Source: Pipra filicauda (Eukaryota; Chordata; Aves; Passeriformes; Pipridae). From it: DNA of 64,000 nt. Below the pieces are notes generated by a model. The model was not told the origin of the DNA, searched no databases, and saw only the letters and a program-made list of their open reading frames with translations. The DNA lies in contig NW_024103718.1 in assembly GCF_003945595.2 (NCBI RefSeq), positions 1,798,001 through 1,862,000 on the forward strand, in the 5' to 3' direction. A program made the position numbers and the translations under genes. Shown here piece by piece: positions 53,519 to 64,000 of this stretch (its first letter is position 1; each line of letters begins with the position of its first letter).

Positions 53519-56500
53519 CCTGTATTGCAGTTTAGCTAGGTAATGAATTTGTCTTGGAATCATAAAGAAAAATGGAAGTTTAACTGAGGCTGATATTCAA
53601 AGGATGAAAATATTCTTCTATAGCAGGGTTGAAGGATTTATTTCCTTGATTATATATTCTGGTATTTTCTGTGTTAATTTTACTTTGCTACTTTCTATGA
53701 GATAGAAGATGGACAAAAATGCTTAGGAATTTATCTAATCTACCTTTGTACTTGAAGTCTTTTGATTGTCTTAAAAGCTCTTGGTGACCTTTTGCACCTA
53801 GTGCATCTACCCAATTTTAGTTCACTGGTTTCCATGGCTTCCAAACGTTATTCATTTTGTTTAATAAATAGCATTACTGACACTCATCTTTCCAGCAGCT
53901 AGAGTAATTTTATCCAAGTGAATCCCACAATAGTTTCTGCAGTCTGACTTAATGTGATCCTGAAAATTAATTTCCCATGCAACTTCTCCCATTAGGAGTG
54001 AAGTGGTTACATGCTGAACTGATTTTCCTCTGAGTTCTGAACCCCAGCGCTGGCCTCACTTCTGGTCAACATAATTGTAGCCAGGCAGCAATAAAATACG
54101 CTTGAAGTGAAGAGCCTTTAAATGTTACAAGATCAATTATATTGGTTGGTCTTTTCTAGGAGCCAGCACTGACATAATCAGACTTGTGAGCTACCATTAT
54201 TAGCTGCTGAGAAATACTTCCTCTTCTGTTCAAAATGAATGCACCCTCTCGCAAATTGCAGAACTTTAATGAAAACAAGGCTTATTGCTGTCTTTTACAT
54301 CTTTTATATTGCAGCTGCAGAAATATCTACTGAAATGTATCTTGAGATGAAGACAAAAAGGCAATGTCAGGTGGGAAATACATGTCTATGGGATAGAATT
54401 CAAATTTTGCTGAATAGATTTGTGGCTTTGATGAAAACTTCTTTTTTCCCAGATACCATATACTGTCACCAATTTATAAATAATAAATCTGATTTAGAAG
54501 TATGCAAAGGAAAAGACTCAGTCCATCCATAGCATGAAAGACAAATTACGTAAAAAAGACAACTCAGTGTAGGTAAATTGCCATAGTCATGCGATTGGGT
54601 AATATTTGAGTTATAGGAATGCTGAGTATCAGCAGCATAGTTGTCAAGTCTAGGGATTTCTGTACTTCCAAAGACAAGACAAAGAGAGTATTTATGTAAT
54701 TTGTGTGTTTGAGTTTAGTAGAATGTTTCTCTGTTTTGATACGTAGAAAGTATTCAAAGGATACTGAAATTTAATTTCAGTTGGTATTTTATGTACTACA
54801 AAGAAACTGGAAAAAAGCTGAGTGTTCCTTTCTTTTCATTTTGTAGGCTTAACTCGCATTTATTTTTCAGAAGGGTAGTTATTTGCAAGACTGATATTTC
54901 CAAAGAAAATAGGATGGTTTGATTTGACTGCTTGGTGGCACATTTCGGGGTAAAAAACCTAATGAAATGTTGTTTCAAGAAGATTAAAAAGGGAGAGACA
55001 AATGAACCATGTACAGTAAATAATTGTTCTAGGAAAGTCAAGGAGGTCTCTAATAACTCAGTTTTACTAACTAAACTAAACACTGGCAGTTTACTTTGTA
55101 AAAGACCAAGTGTTTAAAATTAAGATCTTCATAAAACTACTTTGGTTTTGGGTATCCGTGGCAATGAGCAGCAATATACATGTGTATAAAATAGAAAATG
55201 GTTTGCACAAAGTAGACTTTTAAATTAGTGCTTCAGAATTCCTATGGTTATCGTAAAATATTGACTTTCTTGCAGCAATAAATTCACTTTTTGGGTTGCT
55301 TACCACTGTCTGAATACCAATGTGATGTAAATGACAAAGTGACACTCAGTGACTGGCAAACTTATGGCTGCCAGCCTTTCAGTTGGTACCAACACACAGA
55401 ATCCCAATGATTTGTATGCAGTGCTAAATCACTCTATCTATACTGCCTAACTGTGCAGCAGATGTATTTGACCGTAACGTCTGATAGCATTCACTAAGCA
55501 ATTTCATGTTGAACTGTTTACCCAAATGCTTGACTTCTTGGCTCTGCTCACTGACAAATTCCATTGAAATGAACTGTGGGGCAACCCTAGACTCTCTTGT
55601 CTCTTTGCTTCTAGTTTTAATCTTCTTCATACTAGCAGTGGTCCATTAATCTTGAAAGAAAATTTATTTGATCTCTTAAGAGAAGTTGATTTAGTGCTCT
55701 ATGCCATTACTTCAGCTATGGACAGGCCAACAAAGATAGCTTCTACTCTTTTCAAATCTGCTGTCAATAATCCTGATAAAGAACTCTGCAGCTTACAAAA
55801 GTATGTCTTTGTTTTATATAAGTTCTGGAAACATATAACAGTTTATAAATTAAGATTTCTGTTTACACTATGTTAGGATGTTTTTTAGGATGCATGGAAG
55901 GGAATGTGGTAAAGCGAAATTAATGAAATTTTAGTAATTTAAAATGAGATTGAGATATTCTGCATTGAATGGATAAAAAAACTTTGTATAGACTAAGGAA
56001 TAATTCAGCTGATTGCTTTTTGATTGTGCATGTTAATTTAGTATTATATTGCAGGATTTAACATCCACAGCAGAGGCCATTACATAACTTCTTATAAATA
56101 AAAACAATTCATAACTTCTTACTTTGTTAGCATGGTACAGAGTGAGTGCTATAGGTCTGAACGAAAGTACTAAGTTAATGTTCAAAACTATGGTAGAAAA
56201 AGGAACAAGATGGAAAAAATGCTTTGGTATCTTTGCTCTACCATATAGCTGTTAGGTCTGTCTTGGGGAAATATACGGGGAGTTTCTCCAAAGGAGATTA
56301 ATATGTAGAGCAAAATCCTTCCAACTACATGGGTATGGAGAAGAATAAAACCAGGCATCACTGTTAGAATTTTTCAGCATATCTCATTCCCCTTCTTATT
56401 ATGACTCTAGGCAGAAAGATCTTACTGTGAACATAAAATGGCCTTTTTTAAAACAGACACTAGCCTCTGAAGTACTTACAAAAGGACTATATGTCAGGAA

Positions 56501-57600
56501 ACTGGAATGGAACAAATACTACAAGAATGCTGAACAGCTTTCCTTGTAACAACAAAGACAATGTTAGATTCCAAAATAAAAGAGTTTAACAACCTGCTAA
56601 AGTAATAACTATGCATTCTATCTAATGCCTTTGGCCACATTCATCTCTGAGGATTAATCCTGTGTGAGGCATAAAGGACAGCTAAAGCTAAAGAAAACTT
56701 TTGCTGTTTCATGAGGATGATAGAGGTCTTGCCAGAATAGGGAAGGTAGAGCCTTTTCGTGTAGAATAACTAAGACAACTTAGGCAAAGTATATTAAATT
56801 CCAAAGTGAGACTCTTCTAGTTCATGGTAGCAATATTTTAAATGATTCATTGATAAATGTCATCTCCTCAGCTCTGTTAATCAGTTAGTAATATACTTGT
56901 ATATTTGTTTGCAAATTTAATATCTGTAAACTGCAACTTTTGTCTGCTCTAGTTCCCTTAATAGTGTTAAAATAGTTAAGATATCTTTCTTTAAAAAATT
57001 ACTCAGTTTTGTTTTCTGGGCATTCAGACTGTATTTTGACAGAAATAGTTTGTATGTTGCTTCACTGTTGGGTTCTGATATCTGCAGAGAGAGATCTGAG
57101 TGGTCTCTGCAAAAGGCCATGGGCTACAGAAGCTGGGAAAACCCCTCTTAACAAATCTCATCTCTGTGGACTCTTCCCTCGCTGCCTCGCTTCCAAGCTT
57201 GCCAGCCCTGGCAGATGAACTTGAGGATTAAAGAGTGGGTCCCGTTCCGTTCGTGCTGCGTCTCACCTAAAAAATCCATTGTGCAGGCTCTAAGGACTCT
57301 TCCTGCCTTCTTCAGCGGAATGTAGACTCCCTACATGATGTTATCACATGCCCTGCCCAAGCCAGAGAGCCACATCCTGATCTCATCAGACCTCTGCATA
57401 AAACCCATTGTGTTCCCCCCTTTGCATATGTATTCTCTGTATCCCTTGCATCCTGTAGATCCAAATACCTAATCCCCCCTGTAAAATCCCCTAAAATAAT
57501 ATGGGTTTTTCCCATGAGGTAATTACTAGGACCCCGAGATTGTCAACCTGGGTTTTTCCGTTACCTCATCCTTGTGAAACCCTCTAATTGAATTAGAATG

Positions 57601-57660
57601 AACATGCAAACCTCCCGATGAATATGTAAACCCCCTGTTAAATATGTAACCCCTAAATCC
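57601..57660 (+). repeat. Three 20-bp tandem units
   Basis: Units at 57601-57620 (AACATGCAAACCTCCCGATG), 57621-57640 (AATATGTAAACCCCCTGTTA) and 57641-57660 (AATATGTAACCCCTAAATCC) share AAyATGyAAmCC and an exact 20-bp period. Short repeats of this kind are common in LTR U3 enhancers. Confidence 0.75.
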
Positions 57661-57683
57661 TTTAAATGTGAAATTGTAAGTCC

Positions 57684-57689
57684 AATAAA
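57684..57689 (+). terminator. Polyadenylation signal AATAAA in LTR-like element
   Basis: Canonical AATAAA followed 20-30 bases later by pyrimidine-rich sequence (TTTTCTCGCCTCCCC), as expected at a retroviral R/U5 junction. Function is inferred from position only. Confidence 0.5.
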
Positions 57690-57800
57690 ACATTCCAGTT
57701 TTCTCGCCTCCCCTGGGATCGTCTTAGCTTCATTGACCTCTGCACTTCACTGCCAGTAAATAAAAATCCTGAGGAACGGTGGCCTAAGGTTCTACACTTT

Positions 57801-60800
57801 AGTTTCACCTTTGCAGCTCAGCCACCTGCACCAAAAGGAAAGGTACTGAGAACAGGAGTGTGGTGTGCTTAGAAAGACATCTAAACACTCAGATGATGAT
57901 TACTTGTGATTAACGAAAAATGGAAACTATAATAGTCTTTTCACTGCTGATTTAGCTTGCATCCTGCATATCTCTACAGTTTTGTTTGATTTATCGGCAG
58001 TATGAAGTTGGGGATTTTTACTTTAAATAGTTCTTTGCATTATGGACCACTAGCTGTGAAATCTGCATCACGTGAGTGAGTCCTGGAGCAGCACAAGGCT
58101 CTGGATGAATTTCATTTTCTGCAATTGTCCATCCCAACATATTTTAGTCTGAAAACATGAACATGAAAATAATTATATTTAAGAAAGATATCAACTTTAA
58201 TTCCATAAAGGAAAAAAGAAAAGGAAAATCAACCAAAACACCCACTCTATTAATAATTATAAATAAATTGATCAAAATGTTTTTCTGCACATGGGTTTTT
58301 TGAAATAGCTTTATATTTCTGGTTTTTGAAAAATTATTAGTAAAGAAGAGAATGCTATTCATAAACACTGAATTTTCTGGAGTGGGACAAGTGTTCTGAG
58401 GTTGTGCTGATTGAGAACAGGCAGCTTTACATTCCATAAAAATAGCCATTTTTACTGATTATTTTAAATGGCAGTAACTTTGCTAGTTTGATGTAATGGA
58501 ATGCCAGTTCAACTGTGAAGTTTTCTGATGTGAAGCAGCATGTTTAGGAGAATATTTCACTCTTGACAGTAATAATCCTAAATTAATACATCTCAGCAAG
58601 ATTCAGAAAATCTGGTTCAAATTTAGTGCTACTTATACAAGTTTTTCAGAACAGTAAGAATTAGAAAATCATGTCATGATTTCAAATTAGTAAAATATAT
58701 ATTTAGGACCAGCTAAAAGACTGAGTTAAAATATGAAAATGCTATGAAAATATTACCTTGTGTGTTCAAGGACACCAAATACTTATTTTACAGAGGTTGA
58801 AGACTAGGTGCACATATGTTATTTTTTTTCTGAAATATATTCTGACTTAATTTGTATTATAATAATCATGTTGAATGAATTTTTGATAGACACAGAACAA
58901 AAGTTTCCTTGGGCTAAGTTCCATTTCCTGCTGTCCCCCTGCTGACCCTGCGATTCTCAATGAAACATACTGAAGGAAATCTCCACATGTGTGAAGGTGG
59001 AAGACAGCAATGGGATGGATTAGTGCATAGTTTTCTCTCCTCTTTGCTATTTATATCTTCCTTTCTCAGCTGACAGAAGGTGAAAAACATCTAGCTTTGT
59101 AAGATGGAAGAGGGTAGGCTGCAGATTGACACAGCTCCAGATGAATGTAGAGGGATGTGAGAGAAAATCATCTTCTTTAGGCTAGCTGGGCAGTCTTACT
59201 ACAGATTTTAAGAACTGACAATACAAAACATTCATTTTGGTACAATAAAATCAGCTAATTTACCCATCTACTGCATAGATCTGATAAGCGTGTTTTGTCT
59301 GACTCTCATCTAGGTTCCTTTTAAGTGATAAAGAATGTAATGTTAGTATAATGTTCCTCTAATTAGGTTAGTCTTGAGTGTTTTTCCTTTGGCTAGACTC
59401 GCTGTGTAGTGAGACCCATGTGCAACTAAGTTTCTCCTTAGTAGCTTTTTTTTAGAATTTTTTTACTATTTTTTTACCATCTCTTGCTGTTGCAAAGGCA
59501 GAAATTCCCTTACTAACATGTCAACAGCAGTTAGGGATTTTGGATAGATTCGATATCTATCCATAAACGTATTCATGGGATAACCAAGGTATAAGGATAT
59601 GAGTGGGCGTATGTGGAAGAAACTAGCACCAATCAACCTGATTTTCAGTTCTGTGGGCATAATGTAGTTAATTGTCATGTATACCACCTCTCAGAGAAAT
59701 GAGGGTCCTATAAGATTGCTTGAACTCTCTTTTTGTAAAAACATTTTTTTCAAAGACTTCTAAAGTTCTTTCAGAAAGTTGCATGTCATGATTTCAGCTT
59801 TCTTAGTAAAATATGATTGCTTCTGACTAGAATATTAAAGTTCTCTGTGGAAGTATCAAGATGCACAGTGATTAAACACATCCCAAAAAATGGAAAAAAT
59901 GAATGACCTGTGCATTGATATGAAATATGCATTGGGTTTCCCTTTAAATGAGGGTAATTTTTGAGATATGCTGCATTGACTTTCTTGTATATCACATTAC
60001 ACTGTATTGTATGTCTCATTACACTGTGTTATCACTTCATGGTATTGTAGTTTGTATGGTGACAGGGAGAGTGTAATGTAATGTGATGATGTGCTGTAGC
60101 TGTGAAATATTATTAAATTATGACACTCTAGGGATTCAGTAAAATACACCATTTCACTAATCTCAGTTTCAGAATCTGTAGGCGAGTGCTGAGGGAAATA
60201 CTCGCCTTGAAAGGATTTTCTGAGTTTACTTACCTCATTTGTGACTTATATGGCTTATTGCTGAAATTGCCATTTCCATAGGATTCTGCTGTTGGAGTTG
60301 ATACCTAGACTTTCCTAGTCTACTGCAGTAATGCTCCAGTAATCTGTTAACTGCATGCTGCTAAAGGAGTGGAATCTCTTGTGGAGACAGTCATTTAATT
60401 TAGAAGATTATGACTGCCTTGGTGCTTGACCTCATCTATGGCACAAACTGAGAATTTAAGAGAGAGATTGACTTGGGAAGGCTATGAACAGTGGCAATTT
60501 AAAAGCAACAACAGACCCCCAAACTTTGTACACTTTCCTATGTCTCTATTTTTGTCAAAAACTGTTACAGCAAGTCTGTGTTCACTTTCTCCTGTATTAA
60601 GACCACTGGAACAGTACTCTACCAACATGAAATTGTGTACCATTGTCTTGCATTACAAAGCATATTTAACCGTATTTCATAAACCGAATTTTTAATCTGA
60701 TTATACACAAAATTTTTACCTTTAATCTTAATTTACAACAACAAATGTATTTCATTGCTCAGGTAGGTTCTTAAAATGTTATGTATCTATGACAGATACA

Positions 60801-61168
60801 CAGCTCAGCCAATGGCACATGACAAACAAAATTTTTAATTTTAAATTATATGACATTGAATTTCAGATTGGTTGTCATCAGTATTATAAAAAGTAGATTA
60901 ATGCCTTCACAAGCTTTCTCTGTGTTATTTTCCTGTAATAAGACAGAATAGTTTTAGAAGTGTTGAAACAGTTTTCTTGTGTTTATTACTTTCTATTCTT
61001 TCATGTAAAAATGGGTAACAATATATAACTGTCATGTATATTTTCTTTGTTTAGATAGAAAGAACATCTTAAAGCATTTTTAAGAATCTTAAGAGCTTCA
61101 TCATATCTAATATTTGTTACCTGCACTGCTGTTGTCTCAGTGCTTCGGGAACAATTTCATGGAAACAA
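57801..61168. other. Unique AT-rich DNA
   Basis: No repeat family or exon recognised. An 8-bp perfect stem (AGGCGAGT at 60180-60187, ACTCGCCT at 60200-60207) is the only notable structure. The 101-codon minus frame at 58144-58449 is low-complexity and has no domain. Confidence 0.5.
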
Positions 61169-61465
61169 TTAACAACTATACTTTTCCCCTCTTCTCCTCC
61201 AAGAACCAATTTGTGAACAAAACAAAGAATGGAACCTTCCCGTTCTTCTGTGGAGTAGGTGTTTTCTAACTTTTTGGAATGACTTCAGTAACTTGAACAT
61301 GCTTAGGTAATAAGAATGCTCATACTGGTGCGCCTCAAGAATCTGCTCCTGGCTTTTCTGAATGTTATCAAACCGTTTCAGGAAATCACCCAGGGATGTA
61401 GTGTGGTCATGGTGGCAGGGTGTGTGAGAGAAGATGGTTTGCAACTTAGTGTGGCATATGAGCAT
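61169..61465 (-). pseudogene. Coding-like frame, unknown; possible exon or relic
   Basis: A 98-codon minus-strand frame whose middle (residues about 25-65) looks more protein-like than any other non-transposon frame here. It is a charged, probably helical stretch reading SLGDFLKRFDNIQKSQEQIL and then EAHQYEHSYYLSMFKLLKSF. Helical tails of this kind occur in Myb/SANT-like transposase-derived proteins, but that comparison is only an impression. A stop lies one codon upstream of the ATG, and the bases before it (CCCTTTAG) resemble a splice acceptor. The frame ends at TAA without a clear donor. It lies 33 bp from the LTR at 61498. It may be a real exon, a decayed transposon gene or chance. Confidence 0.2.
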
Positions 61466-61497
61466 GACCTAAAGGGTATGGCATGAGGGGTGCAGAC

Positions 61498-62079
61498 TGT
61501 GCTGGTTTGGGCTGGGATAGTCTTAATTATCCTCATAGTAGCTGGTATGGGGCTGTGTTGTGGATTTGTGGTAGAAAAAGTGTTGATAACCCAGGGATGT
61601 TTCAGCTGTTGCCGAGCAGCACTTATACAGAGTCAAGGCCTTTCCTCACCCCACCCCACCAGCAAATAGGCTGGGGCTGCACAAGGAGCCGGGAGAGGAC
61701 ACAGCTGGGACAGCTGACCAAAGGGATATCCCAACTGATCAAAGGGATATCCTGTGCTGTATGATGTTCTCAGCAACAAAAGTGGGGATAAGAAGAAGGA
61801 AGCGAGGGGACATTTGGAGTGATAGTGTTTGTCTTCCCAGCTTGCACATGATGGAACCTGGCTTTCCTGGGGATGGCTGAACACTTGCCTGCCCATGCAA
61901 AGCAGTAAATGAATTTCTTGCTTTGTTTTGCTTGTGAATGCAACTTTTGCTTAAACTATCCTTATCTTAACCCATGAGTTTTCTCACTTTCATTCATCTG
62001 ATTCTTACCCCATCCCACTGGGGAAAGGTGAGCAGGGGCTGTGTGGGGCTGAGCTGCTGGCTGGGCTTAAAACACAACA
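61498..62079 (+). mobile_element. Solo ERV LTR, plus orientation
   Basis: It opens TGTGCTGGTTTGGGCTGGGA (61498) and proceeds through CATAGTAGCTGGTATGGGGC, GTTGATAACCCAGGGATGTT, AGAGTCAAGGCCTTTCCTCA, CCAGCAAATAGGCTGGGG and GACCAAAGGGATATCC blocks. It ends GGGCTTAAAACACAACA (62079). This is the same broad avian LTR family as 48950-49496, in opposite orientation. The TATA position (about 61773-61782) now reads CAACAAAAG, so the promoter is eroded. A GACCAAAGGGATATCC unit is tandemly duplicated. CAGAC lies directly left (61493-61497) and again at 62086-62090, 6 bases past the end, which may be a displaced target duplication. No internal retroviral genes. The overlapping 93- and 87-codon frames are not genes. 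Confidence 0.9.
61714..61752 (+). repeat. 18-bp tandem repeat inside LTR U3
   Basis: CTGACCAAAGGGATATCC (61714-61731) and CTGATCAAAGGGATATCC (61735-61752) match at 17 of 18 positions with a 21-bp period. Confidence 0.85.
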
Positions 62080-62784
62080 GTAAGACAGACTAGAAGAATG
62101 GAAAGGCAAAGGCCTTTACATCACTCTTTCCCTTATTGGAATAGCTACAATGTGGAGAAGCATTTATATAGTGAACTTACTATACTAACTTCGATTGTGA
62201 ATTACACTTCCTTTCATGAGGTAAATAAAGTAAGACAGAAAAAAAAAATTCATTGTTTCACTGCAAAGCTTTAATAATAATTTGCATGTTAATTTACTTC
62301 TGAAAGCTAATGAGAATAATCAGTTTCTCTGTAGTTCTTTATTATAACCATGCCTTTGATTATCTCCTTCATTATCTCTTCATATTACATTATGTCTTGA
62401 TCTAAATGTACTAGCCATTTTTTAGATCTTGAATTTGCAACAGCCCTTTTTGTCAAAAATTCAATACTAAAAACTCATTAATAACATCTACTCTGGACAT
62501 AGATCTACTTAACTGGAATTTAGGAATCCTTTTCAGTTCTGATATCTTTTATCAATAGCTATCGATGTTTTATTTGGAAATGTTTCACTTAAAAAAAAAC
62601 CCATCCAGTTATTTATGTTACTGTTTAAGAAGCTGTTGCTGGCCAGAGGCCATTTGTCATTTATCTGCTTGACTTTATATGCCCTTTTAATAAAAATTCT
62701 GAGAAACAAAGATAATGATTCTTCTACAGCCTCTCTTTTATGAAACTGCACTGTTTGTAATTTTTCGGTCAACTTTGACTCTGT
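62080..62784. other. Unique DNA between two LTRs
   Basis: About 705 bp of AT-rich sequence with no retroviral coding remnant. The LTRs on either side are of different families, so they are not the two ends of one provirus. Confidence 0.6.
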
Positions 62785-62945
62785 TGTTGAGGGATACATT
62801 TAGTGCAGGTAGCTTGGTGTGCAAGCTTGCAGTGCCAGCTGCAGATTGAGCTCTGTCTGGGTGATGAGAGCCCGAGGCAAGAGACTGTGAATTGTTGACC
62901 CTTTGCCTAACAAGGGCACAGGGACTTGTGGCCCATCCAGGAGAC

Positions 62946-62997
62946 CAGATACTCAGAGACACAGCAGATACTCAGATACACAGAGACTCAGATACTC
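62946..62997 (+). repeat. AGATACTCAG direct repeats in U3
   Basis: AGATACTCAG or close variants recur three to four times between 62946 and 62997, interspersed with CAGAGACACAG-like units. They lie about 50-100 bases upstream of the TATA box, where LTR enhancers usually sit. Confidence 0.75.
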
Positions 62998-63048
62998 ATC
63001 AGCTCCTGAGAATGAGTCCCAGACTTTTCTGTCCTTAGACTGTTAGGG

Positions 63049-63055
63049 TATAAAA
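63049..63055 (+). promoter_or_regulatory. TATA box of LTR
   Basis: TATAAAA in the context GGGTATAAAAACCCAGGGGT, a strong core-promoter match. Transcription would start about 25-30 bases downstream, near 63080. Confidence 0.6.
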
Positions 63056-63137
63056 ACCCAGGGGTCCCTTTGTTTGGGATCCCTCCTCAGAGACACCAAC
63101 TCAAGCTGTTATTTTGTTATTTAGTTATTACACCAAG

Positions 63138-63143
63138 ATTAAA
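63138..63143 (+). terminator. ATTAAA polyadenylation signal of LTR
   Basis: The common variant ATTAAA, 83 bases past the TATA box, implying a short R region. Position only; function unverified. Confidence 0.45.
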
Positions 63144-63329
63144 TTATTTTAAGAATCTGGATGTCTCAGACTCTGCTATGGGAAACCTGGGGTCGAGGTG
63201 GTAAGGAAACCTGGTCTGACTGTGAGTGTGGGGGGTGTAGCTGAGAAGGACCCTCAGTCCCAGCTCGGGTGGTTGTGTGTGACTGCCAGAGTGGCTCCTT
63301 GATGGTTGGACAGGGAACTTTCCTTAACA

Positions 63330-64000
63330 CCATAATGCTAATAGACATACAGTATTAATTTCGGTTTTCATTTCCAGCTGAATTTTGGTTTTAGACCTCT
63401 TCAAGCTTTTCTAAAAGTAATCATGTTATGCAAATCTCAAGGTTTGTTTTAAATGCTTGCAGAATGTCAGCTTTTCACACATAATTAATTTATTAAGTTT
63501 TACTTTTTTATGTATTCTGTCCATTCTTTAGCATAACATTTTATTTTTGATGTTACATTTGTTAATTGGAGTTATTCTGGACTTGCTGTATACCCAGAGT
63601 GATTTCTCTATTACTGCATTTACCATGACCTTTTGAGCAAAACTTGATCAAGACACCTGTCTGATTAAAAGTTGGACAAACACTAATTATTTGCTAATAG
63701 AAACCTAGCACAAACACTCCAGTTGAGATTTCATCTTTTGTACAGTTTTTTTTTTTGCTTTCCTGCCTTTGTCCCATTCAGTCTTTCATAAAAAGGGGCA
63801 AACAATAGAAAGTCAAAATGAGTGACTTAAATCTGTTTTGGACACAATGAATCTGTTCATGGCTAATTTATCTATTTACCCTCTAAGAAAGTGTCATCAT
63901 CCCTTTTCAAGAAGATCTTGAGTTGATTTAAAGATAATGGTCAGGGTTCATTAGAAACCAAACTGAGAAGCTCTCCACTTAGTACCAAATGCCAGAGAAA
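63330..64000. other. Unique AT-rich DNA to window end
   Basis: No repeat family or exon recognised. There is a T-run near 63747-63755. Confidence 0.5.

Larger units (their letters stand above)
49497..57069. other. Unique AT-rich DNA, about 7.5 kb
   Basis: No transposon or exon recognised. 50560-50990 is complex sequence containing a perfect palindrome (listed separately). A CA/TA-rich run is at 51241-51300 and a T31 run at 53488-53518. The 118-codon frame at 50996-51352 runs through the CA/TA repeat and has no domain. Confidence 0.5.
57070..57800 (+). mobile_element. LTR-like element related to the 45.6-kb insert
   Basis: 57112-57290 is homologous to 45873-46026, including an identical 19-mer at 57263-57281. 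Further right are three 20-bp tandem units (57601-57660) and a canonical AATAAA (57684-57689). A GC-richer stretch ending near TTCTACA (57796) follows, laid out as U3, R and U5 would be on the plus strand. I see no certain TG...CA boundary and no target duplication, so both edges are approximate. No gag, pol or env was found. Small minus-strand frames inside are not genes. The LTR label is inferred from layout. The repeat status is supported by the second copy. Confidence 0.6.
62785..63329 (+). mobile_element. Solo LTR with intact TATA, retroviral layout
   Basis: Proposed ends are TGTTGAGGGATA (62785) and the complement-like TTTCCTTAACA (ending 63329). These are imperfect inverted repeats with TG...CA termini. 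Within it, U3 holds AGATACTCAG-type direct repeats (62946-62997), then TATAAAA (63049-63055), and an ATTAAA poly(A) signal 83 bases after the TATA box (63138-63143). A GC-richer U5 follows. That order and spacing fit a retroviral LTR on the plus strand. The flanking bases do not match, so no target duplication supports the edges. I do not recognise the family with certainty; a gammaretrovirus-like (ERV1) origin is a guess. No internal genes are present. Short minus-strand frames inside are not genes. Confidence 0.72.

Noticed and set aside
55424..55876. Adjacent minus (68-codon) and plus (74-codon) frames that look faintly protein-like
   Set aside because: Opposite strands, no domain recognised, no splice sites or homologues I can name. 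Too weak to list as features.
61498..63329. The two neighbouring LTRs as ends of one provirus
   Set aside because: They belong to different families, and the 705 bp between them has no gag, pol or env.
1..64000. CRISPR arrays, operons, bacterial or phage genes
   Set aside because: The CR1 and avian LTR content shows vertebrate nuclear DNA. Tandem repeats here are microsatellites or transposon duplications without regular spacers.

Overview
This is noncoding nuclear DNA from a bird, probably a neoavian and possibly a passerine. The evidence is the repeat content. There are several chicken-repeat-1 (CR1) LINE fragments, two of them ending in the ATTCTGTGA-type octamer tail. There are also several solitary long terminal repeats (LTRs) of avian endogenous retrovirus families. 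The background is AT-rich, and I found no convincing host protein-coding exon, tRNA, rRNA or CRISPR array. Nearly all open frames are short, lack codon structure and look like chance. The window reads as a gene desert or a very large intron.

Layout. 1-6390 is unique AT-rich DNA. A decayed CR1 reverse-transcriptase piece lies at 6400-6780. A longer CR1 at 8790-10536 has its endonuclease domain joined directly to the 3' end. 18285-18860 is an unclassified GC-richer island. A third CR1 at 20376-21548 carries much of the reverse transcriptase, with a frameshift and an altered active site. 23323-24606 is a well-preserved solo LTR with a 5-bp target duplication. An antisense CR1 tail lies at 25470-25880 and a partial LTR at 28098-28345. 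From 28346 to 45627 the DNA is mostly unique, with two small antisense CR1 pieces and a long GAAA purine tract.

The right third is richer in retroviral debris. 45642-46126 is an LTR-like fragment flanked by a perfect 14-bp direct repeat. 48950-49496 is a solo LTR on the minus strand. 57070-57800 is an LTR-like element related to the 45.6-kb fragment. 61498-62079 is a plus-strand LTR of the same broad family as the one at 48950. 62785-63329 is an LTR with a clear TATA box. No gag, pol or env sequence accompanies any LTR, so they are solo LTRs or fragments.

No gene pathway can be described. The most useful observations are the tail-less insertion with its 14-bp target-site duplication, the dispersed two-copy LTR family with a 20-bp tandem array, the internally deleted CR1 copies, a perfect palindrome with inverted SOX-like motifs near 50.9 kb, and one coding-like frame next to an LTR at 61.2-61.5 kb. 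I could not run similarity searches, so family names come from pattern recognition and boundaries without target duplications are approximate.
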